NCBI GenBank assembly: GCA_001247695.2
Contig: LGRX02035162.1
Coordinates: 1 to 64,000 of the forward strand
Source: Cymbomonas tetramitiformis
Taxonomy: Eukaryota > Chlorophyta > Pyramimonadophyceae > Pyramimonadales > Pyramimonadaceae
DNA length: 64,000 nucleotides
Direction of reading: 5' to 3'
Each line of letters begins with the position of its first letter. Positions within the stretch are counted from its first letter, which is position 1. A model generated the notes under the pieces. It was not told the origin of the DNA. It saw nothing but the letters and a program-made list of their open reading frames with translations, and did no database searches. A program made the position numbers and the translations under genes. This document shows, piece by piece, positions 35,112 through 46,000 of this stretch.

Positions 35112-35172
35112 TGTCCCAAACTGAAATATATGAAAATATATTTTCTATATATGAAGGTCTCAGAATGGGACA
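35112..35172 (+). repeat. 61-bp cassette, copy 5
   Basis: Same 7-bp ends; interior TTTTCTATATATGAAG. Shares AATATATTTTCTATA with copy 4. Confidence 0.9.
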
Positions 35173-38133
35173 GCTAATATATTGAGTGATCGACTGAGGT
35201 GGTGTTGCCGTAGATGACCGGTGGCTCTACTACATAAGAGGCGTTCCGAAATACCGGGAAATCCTGGCAGATACATAAGATACTTAAGGAATATAAATGT
35301 ATTTAATAAGGATATGCCCCCACTACACGCCTCTTATGTAGTGCTGTTTTTGTTTGAACATGTAAAGGTACAGTATTCTTGTTTTATTATATCAATGGAA
35401 CAGGGCCAGATTAATTAGGTGCAAACATTACTTACGATCTGAGTTCTGAAGACCGTACACTTCTCAAGTGCTCCATTTAACTCTGTAACACGGGCAACTC
35501 GGTCAACCGACCCGACTACCCGATGTCATATCACGATGCACCGTTCGATTCTGACCCGATAATATCTCGACTCATTCCATTTCTGATACGATGCAACATC
35601 TTCGATTCGGATGTCTCGTTGACAGGCAGACCCGGTGACGGTCATACAGTACTGTCATACTACTGTACTGTCACATTGTCATAGTGGCATATTATCATAC
35701 TGTCATCCCTCGGACATCTGATACTCTTTCTCACCGTAATCTTGAGCCCGACTTAACTGTCACCCTGTCAATCCCTGATTACCCTTGGTGACACACACCG
35801 GCTCAACTATACCGGCTTACGCTGTGCCTCCGGGCGCAGCAGTAGTAGGTACAACAACAGCATTATACGGGTGTGCAGAGTACAGTAGTTCAGGCAGACC
35901 GACCGAGCGAGTTTTAGCTTTCTATCATCTTTCAGATTAATTACTTACCAGCGATCCGTTCCGAAACGCCTGAATTCTGACTACCAGTGATATATACTTC
36001 CGAGGGATACCGGTAGTATCCTGCTAACGCTCCCACCTCTCTGGTAGCGCGTCGATGGTTTGCGGATATATGGGCGGCAATGTACTTCAATCTTGGCCAA
36101 TCGGGCTCAAGTGCCACCTCCTGTGTGTCGGATGCGGAGAGAGTCCGTAGGTTTTGTATAAAATGCAATGGTGGTATAGATTATGGCCATTTTGAAGCAT
36201 GAGGCTATGCCAAATTGGCCAACTACGCGGATACGTGCAATACACGACTATACGGCATTTATTGCCGATGGGGCTGATGCTCAAGTGCTGATCTACCATC
36301 ACGCGCCAACGAGCGGCGAAATGTATCCAAGTTCGTGGCAAGGCAACCGTGTTTCAAAAGTTTGCGTGGCATAGGCGTGTTGCTTAAGCACATCGATCAG
36401 TCGATTTCAAGGGTTCTTGGGGTACGATCTATTGGTAATAGTTTCGTGACCCCAATAATCATGCGGTTAAAGTAAATGTCGGCGTAAATGTACGAACTCG
36501 CGACGTCTACCACCTACCATATGAAATCTGAAATGTACCAATATGCACGGTCAAGCAATCGTGAAACCCTAATCCAATACAGTGTGGCCCATTCAAACTA
36601 GTACATTTTCGGTGTAGGAGAGCCATTTTAGCATTACACCAGCAAGGTGAAGGAAGTGATGCTAATTGCACTTGGTGGAAGGGTGCAGGGTCCACACATA
36701 TGTATAATTGTACCACAACATTTCAGAATGAAGCCCCCGCACGCGCGTCAACGCACGGAGACTTGTAAATTTAAGGTATTTCACGCACTAGTTGTGTTAC
36801 GCGTACTAGGCCACGACGCGTAAATTGCAGTATATGACGATGCTGCAGGGTCTTTCGGATGCCTTTTTGGCTTTTGACGAGGGATGCAGGGGCGAGCGAC
36901 GGAGCCCCGAGGTGAAAAGTTGGGAATCAACATCCAACCAAAAGTGCTAATAAAACAGTGTAGTTCGATGAAATGTTGCGCTAGCCATGAGATTGCAGAT
37001 TTTAAAATGGGAGACCACCCCCCCGGAAAATGTTGCCAATATCGATAGTGATCGATATAGAAGAAAAAAGTCAACACTCCAATGATACCACGAGCGCCTT
37101 GATAAAGCATGGTTTGCGTTAGAGGCAAATCTTCATTACAAAGGGAAACCGAAAGATCGCACCAGTGCTTCCTCATAGACGAAAATGATCCGTAAACCGA
37201 ACACAACTGCGCGCATTTGAGGAGCATGGCCGTGATGAAAGGGACGCGTATGTCGTGGAAGCCGTGTTTGCACCTCGCAAAAACTAAAACAGTAGTGGCT
37301 AATTCGATAAGTCTTCCCATAGGCAGCGATACTCGTGGCCGAGTAAACAACACGTGCAAGAGGTTGAGTTTGCTACACTACATGCCTGACGCATACCTTA
37401 TAATACGGTGTGGACAAAGCGAAGGAACACAGCTACTCGTCTACACTGGCGCAAGTCCTTCGCATTGAAAGACCAGACATACTCCTTATTGTTAGATTCG
37501 AAAACAACGAAGGTTCTGTCCAACACAAAATTGCTTCACTTGAAAAGTGGTTATACGCGTGGACGAGTATTTACTACAAGCTGCTGCATACACAACTTGG
37601 CGTATTATGCAGCAACCTTTATAATGCAGGCTCTGGCCCTCGAAGCGCAAAGGTGAAAAGAGTTGAAACCGCGTCCGCACAATCATTGCAAAGAGCAGAG
37701 GTGCGATTTCAGCAGACTTTAGAACATGAAAAATCCGTGATCATTGACACCTAAACCACTGAAAGTGGCAAGAATGAAATTCACGACCTCTAGAAATGGG
37801 TGCTTGCACAAATACACATTATTGAATCATGGGAATAACATTGACGGAGTGACCAAGTCTGTCCGGGTCCTTGAATTGTTGCTTCGCTAAGTTACTGCCT
37901 GCTTCGAATTCGTTGAGAGAACTGTAGCATAAACCACCAACGCGGGAAATCTCTGTAGTGATGGCTGTATATGCCTGCTTCATATAGTCCGCAAGCTTTA
38001 CACTCCCACAGTCATGGGCACACTCACCATGTACAGTGAGCTAAATAAGGGGCACACAAACGCATGGCTCATAGGCTGTTGAACCTGGCAAGCGTGCCCA
38101 AATTCTTGTGCATCTTAGGGCGGCGAGTGATGT
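35173..38133. other. No recognisable gene
   Basis: Longest frames are 37359-36781 minus (about 190 codons, hydrophobic and His/Trp-rich) and 37410-37754 plus (115 codons). They overlap partly, show no family motif, and have no convincing exon partners. Runs of CATACTGTCA-type sequence at 35640-35710 recall the LTR-rich region. Left unannotated. Confidence 0.45.
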
Positions 38134-39009
38134 TCAAAGGAGCATTTGAGACCTCTCCAAAGAAGAGGAAGGAGGATCTTCTTTCACAAGTATCTTCACG
38201 TCGATACCTTCACAGACAATTCCGGAATTCCAAATGAGACCATTAACACGCACTCCTTCCACTTCAGGATTTCCCTCGTGTAACACAGTTTTGAGGCCAA
38301 TAGGCCAATAGTCTGAAGCTGGAAGAACTGCATCTTGCCAAACAGTCACAGCGTTCCATTAAATCACCGGCACAGCCCGATGCCCACCTGCCCCTAACCC
38401 ATTCCGGTCACGGTGGCTGATGCCTCCTTCAAATCTCTGTATCCTTAGAAGGTGCACAGCAACTAATTATTCCATTTCACTGATATCTGCACCATCAGCG
38501 CTAGTACTAAAGACCACATTGTAGCTTGCAGCGCAGCGGATGCGTCCTTGCTTCACTGACATCATGTACACACAGTGACAATCCCAGCCCCCGCGATGAG
38601 TGTATCGGAAACCTGATCAGTGCACTAACTATCTTTGTGTCCGTAACTGCCTGTTCGCTATAACATGTTGCAGTGTCCACCATCTCATCGCGGCAAACAT
38701 GCCAAGGGGGCAACCTCGCCCTTTGGCTTCCACATATTCAGAATACAATTAGGCGCTCGCTTGTGTCAGGGCATCCAGGGGCCGGCGCAGCGCATCTCCG
38801 CACCCGAGGGGTCCAACAAAGGACGCATGCAGCTCTATGACCACACGAGGGTGCAGCCGCACGGCGATAGAGGGGGCCCTCTCATCAGTGCACACAAGCT
38901 CCTTTCGAGACGCACCTGCGTGCCGTTGGCGGCTTGCGTGGTCATGTGCATCGCTGTGGGAGGCGCTTGCCGCCTCCTTGATGAACCCTCCCGCTGATGA
39001 CGTTTCCAT
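38134..39009 (-). CDS. Possible exons of an unidentified gene
   Basis: The frame 39009-38749 includes SIAVRLHPRVVIELHASF, which reads like folded protein. Frame 38349-38134 (LKTVLHEGNPEVEGVRVNG, stop at 38134) could be a terminal exon. No phase-consistent junctions were established and I recognise no family. They may belong to the minus-strand gene upstream at 39.4-52 kb or be chance. Confidence 0.2.
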
Positions 39010-39429
39010 TCAGCGTAGATTCCACATCAGATCTATATATCACACATGGACACTGGTATCCCTCGTGTCACATTCTCCATCGGTAGGCGCCGATCCTCCG
39101 CCCCCGTTTAGTCCTCCAACAACACCTATTGAACCTACAATGCATCTTTAAACGATTTCACTTCTTGCCTTTCATTCCCTCTTACTCTCCCTCGGCCGCC
39201 CTTGTTGATGACCCACTCGGCCGCCCTCCCTGCCCAAATCTTGTTCTAGCTGCCCTTCCTTAATTTAGCGCTCCACCTCGGCTGATCCTCTCCAACCGTC
39301 CCCGTGTCCTCCTCAGCCAGCGAGTCCGCCGCTTTCTCCGCTTTGCTCCCCGCGTTTCACCCGCTGCCGCATCCTCCTCGGCCAGGTCATCTACCACATT
39401 CACCCGCTGCCGCATCCTCCTCGGCCAGG

Positions 39430-40095
39430 TCATCTACCACCTTCACCCGCTGCCACATCCTCCTGAACCGCACCTACATCTTCCTCAGTCTCGGCTTCCT
39501 CCCTCGCTGCCTCCACCACCTGTGCCGAAGCCTGGCCCTCTTCAACGCCCCTTGCGTCTCCCCCAACCGTCTCCTGCGCCTCCGCCTCCTGCTGCTGGGC
39601 CTCTTGCTGCGCCCCCATGTCTGCTTCCGCCACCGACTCCGCCTCCTGCGCCCCCCGCTTATCCTCTTGAAGATCGCCCGAATCCTCCTCTGTTGAGGCT
39701 TCCTCAGTCACTGCCTCTGACACCTGTGCCGGAGGCTGGCCCTCTTCAAACTCCCCCGCATCTCCCCCGGCTGACTCCCCCGCGTCTCCACTAGCTGACT
39801 CCGCCGCCACCTCTTCAAGCTGCCCCTCCTTCTGCGGCAAATCCGCTTCGGCCTCAGCCGAGTCCGTCGCCCCCTTGGCACGAGACATGCGCTCTTCATC
39901 GGCCTGCCACTGCTCGGATGTCCCAGAAGGCTGCTCGGAGGCGGCCTCCGCGGCTGTTTCGCCTCGTGGCAGCGCCTCCTGCTGCAGACTTTCCGTCTCC
40001 TCCTCCTCCTCGGTGTCCTCCTCCACCACACCTAACTTTTCTCCTAGAGTTTCGGCGCCACGATCCTCTGCTTCCTCCGCCCATTCGGGCCGTGA
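39430..40095 (-). CDS. Acidic C-terminal exon of the unidentified gene
   Basis: About 220 codons, from a possible acceptor GAAATAG at 40096 to TGA at 39432-39430. It is almost wholly Glu/Ala/Gln/Asp ([29 protein letters not shown]). Opposite-strand frames are Pro/Ser shadows. The stop codon lies inside a 43-bp tandem repeat (units at 39360, 39403 and part at 39446). Confidence 0.35.
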   Translation of the reverse strand, partial: SRPEWAEEAEDRGAETLGEKLGVVEEDTEEEEETESLQQEALPRGETAAEAASEQPSGTSEQWQADEERMSRAKGATDSAEAEADLPQKEGQLEEVAAESASGDAGESAGGDAGEFEEGQPPAQVSEAVTEEASTEEDSGDLQEDKRGAQEAESVAEADMGAQQEAQQQEAEAQETVGGDARGVEEGQASAQVVEAAREEAETEEDVGAVQEDVAAGEGGR

Positions 40096-43000
40096 GCTAT
40101 TTCCTGCTCCTTGCCCACCCCCCAAAACGCCATCCCATTATGGTCCGCCTGGCCTAACTAACACCCCCCCCATGCCCGCCGTGCACCTAACACCGCTGAG
40201 ATGGCATCCTGCACCTGACATGCCCTCCTGACGAGTGGCGCACTCGCGCACGCGGCCTTCTCGCCAGTACCCATCACTTGCACACGCGGCCTTCTCGCCA
40301 GTACCCATCACTCGCACACGCGGCCTTCGCCAGTACCCATCACTGCACACGCGGCCTTCTCGCCAGTCACCCATCACTGCACACGCTGCCTTCTCGCCAG
40401 TAACGCTCCATCACCCCGCACACACGTGGCCTTCTCTAACCCATCACTGCACGCGTCTTCGCTCAGTACCACGTGACACGCCAAGCCTTCTCGCCAGTAC
40501 CCATCACCGACACGCGGCCTTCTCGCCGCACTCCATCACCGCACACGTGGCTCGCCAGTACCCATCACCGCACACGCGGCCTTCTCGCCAGTACCCATCA
40601 CTCGCACACTCGGCCTTCTCGCCAGTACCCATCACTGCACTGCAATGATTGCGCCAGCGTTGAGTGCCTCTGTCACAATAGAGGAGTCGCCACCCGCATC
40701 ATGAGTCTCGATCCTGGGATCCTCAGCCTCTACCCCCCTCAGGGAGCCCCCCCGCACGATGCGCTACTGCACAGCACAGATCGAGCAGCCGGCTGCGCAC
40801 AGCCTCCCCCTGCGCTCCTCCACCCAATGATCTCCATCGCAAAACCACCACGGTGCCGCGCAGAGGCGAACGGGCGGAAAGCGCTGGGCGCTTCTTCGCA
40901 CTGCGGTCTCTGGGAACGTCTGAACTCGGGCTCGACGCAAGGATCAAGACTAATGCCTCATGGACCAAAAGCCGCCTCTGCAACGCCACCAGAGCAGTCG
41001 CAGGCCCCCCTGAGGGCGGGGACGGGGCATGCTCCTTGTGTGCCCACTGGAGTGCAGCAGGGGGGGAGATAGGGGGTGCATGCAACCTGTGAAAGAAAAT
41101 TGGGGCACGCGCCGGGGGGATCCTTGGACCTCAGACCTGGTGAGCAGGCCTGGGTGATAGGGGAGCGTGCAGGTGCCGGGGATAGGTTCGAGGGACTAGG
41201 GGCATATGCGGGCGCCAGGGTATAGGTTCGAGGGACTAGGGGCATATGCGGGCGCCAGGGTATAGGTTCGAAGGACTAGGGCATATGTGGGCGCCAGGGT
41301 ATAGGTTCGAGGACTAGGGCATATGCGGACGCCAGGGTATAGGTTCGAGGGACTAGGGGCACATGCGGGCGCCAGGGTATAGGTTCGAGGGACTAGGGGC
41401 ATATGCGGGCGTCAGGGGATAGGTTCGAGGGACTAGGGGCATATGCGGGCGCCAGGGTATAGGGATGCCGCAGGCAGGCGCTGCGAGAATGTGGCACAGC
41501 GGAGGCAGAGTGGAGGATAGCCACACGCATGCACCGGAAGAGGCGGGGAGCGGCCGCTGGCTCAGGTCACCCGGGCTGCACAGCTGGCAGCAGGGAGGGA
41601 GGCCGCACCGCCCGTGTAGAAGCTGGTGAATGCTGACGACGCCCACTGCTCCTGAGCAAGCCGCCACGTCACACTATCCTTCTTCCCCTGCATGCGAATG
41701 AAATTGGCCTGCCGTACCAACGCCCCACACGTGGCACCGGCTCAACAGATGCCTCAGCGGCAATCCGCTTCCTGAGGGGGGGGGGGCGCTGGCACCCGTC
41801 CGTCCTACGAAGTGCTGGCTATCCGCGTGGCCGCTCGGCGGCGATCCGGCTGCTATCGCCATGGGCAGGGTGGTGCGCGCGTGACTGTATAAAGCGTGCC
41901 GCCTCCGGAAGTTGGGGCCACGTGGCGACGCCCTGTGAAGCGTCCCCGGATGCTGTGGACCGAGGCGGTGGTGGAGGTCAGGTGACGTGCTGCCGCCACG
42001 TGGCCCCGACTTCCGGAGGCCGCCAGCTGGCCAGTCACGAGGGCCTGTGCAGAGCCGGAATCCGGTCTCCTGGTGAAGTCACGGAGAGTGCCGCTGGCAT
42101 TCGACTGACGAGAGCAACATCGGCCCTCGGCGGCGAAAGCATCTTGTGAGCAGGGTCTCTCGGGCACTCTTGGGCGCTGCTCGCGGGGCCCTGTTCCTGG
42201 ATCATGGGGAAGCGCTCGGAGCCCTGGCTAGTGCAGGGAGCGCTCCCACCTTCTGGCTCTTCAGCTTCATGGCCTTCCGCCTCGCATCCAATGTCGTGCT
42301 GGAGAAAGCCTGCGCCTGCGCCTGCGTCTGCGCCTGCGTCTGCGTCTGCGCCTGCAAGCTTGACCCCTCCGCGCCTCATTTCTCTGCCCGGCCCATTCCC
42401 GGGACCCCCTACTCGCCCCTGCGGATCCCTCCACCGCAAATTCCCTCACATTGCAAGCCTCCGCCTCGTCAGCCGCCGCTTCACAGAAATGACACGCGCT
42501 CTCTCGAGTCCCCCCTGTGGACGGCTGCCATCTGGCGGGTACACCGGATGGTGGCGGAGGGATGCGAGCCGGCCCTCGAGGGCGAGCGCGCAGCAGTCGA
42601 GCGCATCGTGCTTCGTTACACTCGCCATCCTCCCTCCTCACTCACTCGCATCCATGCTCATTCTCCTTTAGATGGGGGTTTTTCAAACCTACAGCTCTCC
42701 CCTTTACCTCCCCCAGCCATCTGGGCTGATTGGGCAGAAGGGACACTCTCTGGAGACGCCTCCGAAATGCCTCCGCACGCATCATGTGGCGCATGCCTTA
42801 TAGTGCGCCTCATGAACACGCAACTCCCATTCAGCCTGCCTTGGCGTGGGGGAATGCCAACTCAGCAAGCACTCGGTGGGAGAGGGCCCGGCGGGTGGTG
42901 TCCGAGTGGAATGCCAACTCAGCAAGCACTCGGTGGTAGAGGGCCCGGCGGGTGGTGTCCGAGTGGAATGCCAACTCAGCAAGCACTCGGTGGGAGAGGG

Positions 43001-46000
43001 CGCGGCGGGTGGTGTGTCCGAGTGGAATGCCAACTCAGCAAGCACTCGGGGGAGAGGGCTGCGGGTGGTGTCCGAGTGGAATGCCAACTCAGCAAGCACT
43101 CGGGTGGGAGAGGGCCCGCGTGGTGGTGTCCGAGTGGAATGCCAACTCAGCAAGCACTCGGGGGGAGAGGGCGCGGCGGGTGGTGTCCGAGTGGAATGCC
43201 AACTCAGCAAGCACTCGGGGGGAGAGGGCGCGGCGGGTGGTGTCCGAGTGGAATGCCAACTCAGCAAGCACTCGGTGGGAGAGGGCCCGGCGGGTGGTGT
43301 CCGAGTGGAATGCCAACTCAGCAAGCACTCGGTGGGAGAGGGCGCGGCGGGTGGTGTCCGAGTGGAATGCCAACTCAGCAAGCACTCGGGGGGAGAGGGC
43401 GCGGCGGGTGGTGTCCGAGTGGAATGCCAACTCAGCAAGCACTCGGGGGGAGAGGGCGCGGCGGGTGGTGTCCGAGTGGAATGCCAACTCAGCAAGCACT
43501 CGGTGGGAGAGGGCCCGGCGGGTGGTGTCCGAGTGGAATGCCAACTCAGCAAGCACTCGGTGGGAGAGGGCGCGGCGGGTGGTGTCCGAGTGGAATGCCA
43601 ACTCAGCAAGCACTCGGGGGGAGAGGGCGCGGCGGGTGGTGTCCGAGTGGAATGCCAACTCAGCAAGCACTCGGGGGGAGAGGGCGCGGCGGGTGGTGTC
43701 CGAGTGGAATGCCAACTCAGCAAGCACTCGGTGGGAGAGGGCCCGGCGGGTGGTGTCCGAGTGGAATGCCAACTCAGCAAGCACTCGGTGGTAGAGGGCG
43801 GACCTCGATGGAGTACAATGAACATGCAGAGCCCACACAATAATAAATGACCGAAGAATCTCAGGTGCACGAATTGTGCTTCACCTTTTGAGGGGCCGGC
43901 CTATCCGCGGCGCACTGCAGTGTGCGGCGTCGTGCGAGGCACTGCATCGCTGCTGGTGTCCGGCCGAACACCTTTGCGAAGGCGAGACAGCAGTCAAGGC
44001 GAGGAAGCGAAGAAGGCCTAAGCGCACGTGTTCGGCACGTGGTATAGCCGGGACGTACAGCAGAGGTGGCCGCGGTCTTTGCATCTTGGGGAGCCGGACT
44101 TGGCGTAAGGGCGGCCGTGGTGAACTCCGCCACAGGGGGAGGGTCCTCTGCCAACCCATCTGGTTCAACAGCCGCCGCTGTGCCATTCGCCGCCTTCGCC
44201 CGGTTAGTGTCTCTGTCCTGCGATCTGCGCGCCCGCGTGTCCACAGCGCCCCGCGGCCCCTTCCAGTCATTGCCACCCTGAGGCCACGCGGAGCCCCCGT
44301 CTGCAAGGCAGTCGAGTCTTGTCAGCCCCTCGAGCACTCCGATTCGCCGCATTGCGTCTCTCTAGGCTCCCTCCCACTCTACCTCTAACCCGAATTTACC
44401 TCCTCGACTGCCCCCACGTGTCGCATTGCCCCCAAGTGGGGAGGGCCGAGGCTGTGCCCGCCTCTGACAGATGCATTTATTGGGTCTGGCACTCCGCCGG
44501 CCCTGCGTCACCTCTCAGCCTGCCACGCCTCTCCCTCAGCGGCCCAGCAGCATGTGCTTGGGTTTGTGCAGCAGAACGCATCAGCCATCCTCGGCGTCAT
44601 CACCACAGATAATGGCGATGACGCAATCGAGGCCCCTTCCAATTACAATGGAGCGCTTCGGCAGGCTGATGGAGCCCCCCACCGCCAGCGCGCACCAGCG
44701 CGGGCTCAAGAATGCCGGCGCTCGGGGACCTGCCTGCGCCTGCAGCAGGCGGCCGCGCAGTTGCTGACCATGAATGACGGGTTGTTGCGACACTCCCCGC
44801 GCAATGTCCACAAGTTGCAGTGCTTGCTCATGTCTCTGCATGTTGACCCCACCCCCTGCCCCCCCTCACCACAGATTCTTGCTCATGTCTCTGCATGTTG
44901 ACCCCCCTCACCACAGATGGGGCCAACAGACCTCAAGTCAGCAGAGCTGAATCGAAGGCACGTGGGCGAGCCTGGGTCCAACTAGACGGTGATCTTCAAG
45001 GTACGTACTATACAGAAAACAATCTCCTGCTATGGCCTATGTAGTCTGTCACAGGGCAATGACCCTGCAGCCCCATGTCGCCGGTCACACGGCACTGACC
45101 CTGCAGCCCTATGCCGTCTGCCACATGGCACTGACCCTGCAGCCCTATGTCATCTGTCACACGGCACTGACCCTGCAGCCCTATGTCGTCTGTCACACGG
45201 CACTGACCCTGCAGCCCTATGTCGTCTGTCACACGGCACTGACCCTGCAGCCCTATGCCATCTGTCACAGGGCATTGACCCTGCAGCCCTATGCTGAACA
45301 GAGGTTCGCCTGCTCAGCCTTATAGGGGGGTCTATCTTGCGGAGGTCTGACGCAAAGCCTCCACCCTCCAAATTCACTGACCTCACCCACCTTTGCTGGA
45401 TTGGCACAGGGTGGGTGGTGGGCGACGCACGTGCGCGGCGCTGCACAATTCTTGGTGGCAGCCTTGAGGCTGTGGGTGGCCCACCAGCTGCGTTGCTCCG
45501 GCGTCAGGTCCCGGATCGTCTGGGGCTTTGCCCCGGCGCCCTGATCCGAGCCCAGCTTCAGCATCGCCTTCGGTAGCGCCACGATCCGCGGGCTGGGCTT
45601 CTCCTGACATTCGCAAGCCCCGACGCTGAGCGCACTGCACTCCGTACACGTGCCGCAGGCACATCCCGCCACGCCACAGGCACATCCCGCCACGCCGCAG
45701 GCACATTCCGCCATGCCACAGGCACATTCCGCCACGCCACAGGCACATTCCGCCACACCACATGCACATTCCGCCAGGCGTTCTCCGCACTCTGGAAGCG
45801 GCGCCAATGGCTGCGCTGACGCTGGCACCCTGCACGAGCCTCGGCAAGGTTGGACGCACCTCCTTGCATTCAGTCTCCGTCACGTTGCCCTTGCACCGCT
45901 TGCGGGCCTCCCGGCCAGGGCTCTCCTTCACCACCCCGCGCATCACCTCCTCGCCTACCCCACTCTCTGCCTTGTCCTCTGTCGCTGGTGTCGTTGGACG

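Noticed and set aside
34198..35172. CRISPR-like array
   Set aside because: Regularly recurring short units with unique spacers look superficially similar. However, the window is eukaryotic, spacers vary from about 114 to 198 bp, and the units diverge internally.
36781..37359. A 190-codon minus-strand gene
   Set aside because: No motif, no splice partners, composition not like the confirmed exons; kept only as a note.
38749..39009. Terminal exons of a known axonemal protein
   Set aside because: A folded-looking stretch exists but no phase-consistent junctions and no family match could be shown.
42146..43870. Repeat proteins of 280-565 residues on both strands
   Set aside because: Open frames follow from a stop-free 57-bp unit whose length is a multiple of three.
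42780..43870. Repetitive cell-wall or adhesion protein
   Set aside because: No signal peptide or non-repetitive flanks, and both strands are equally open.
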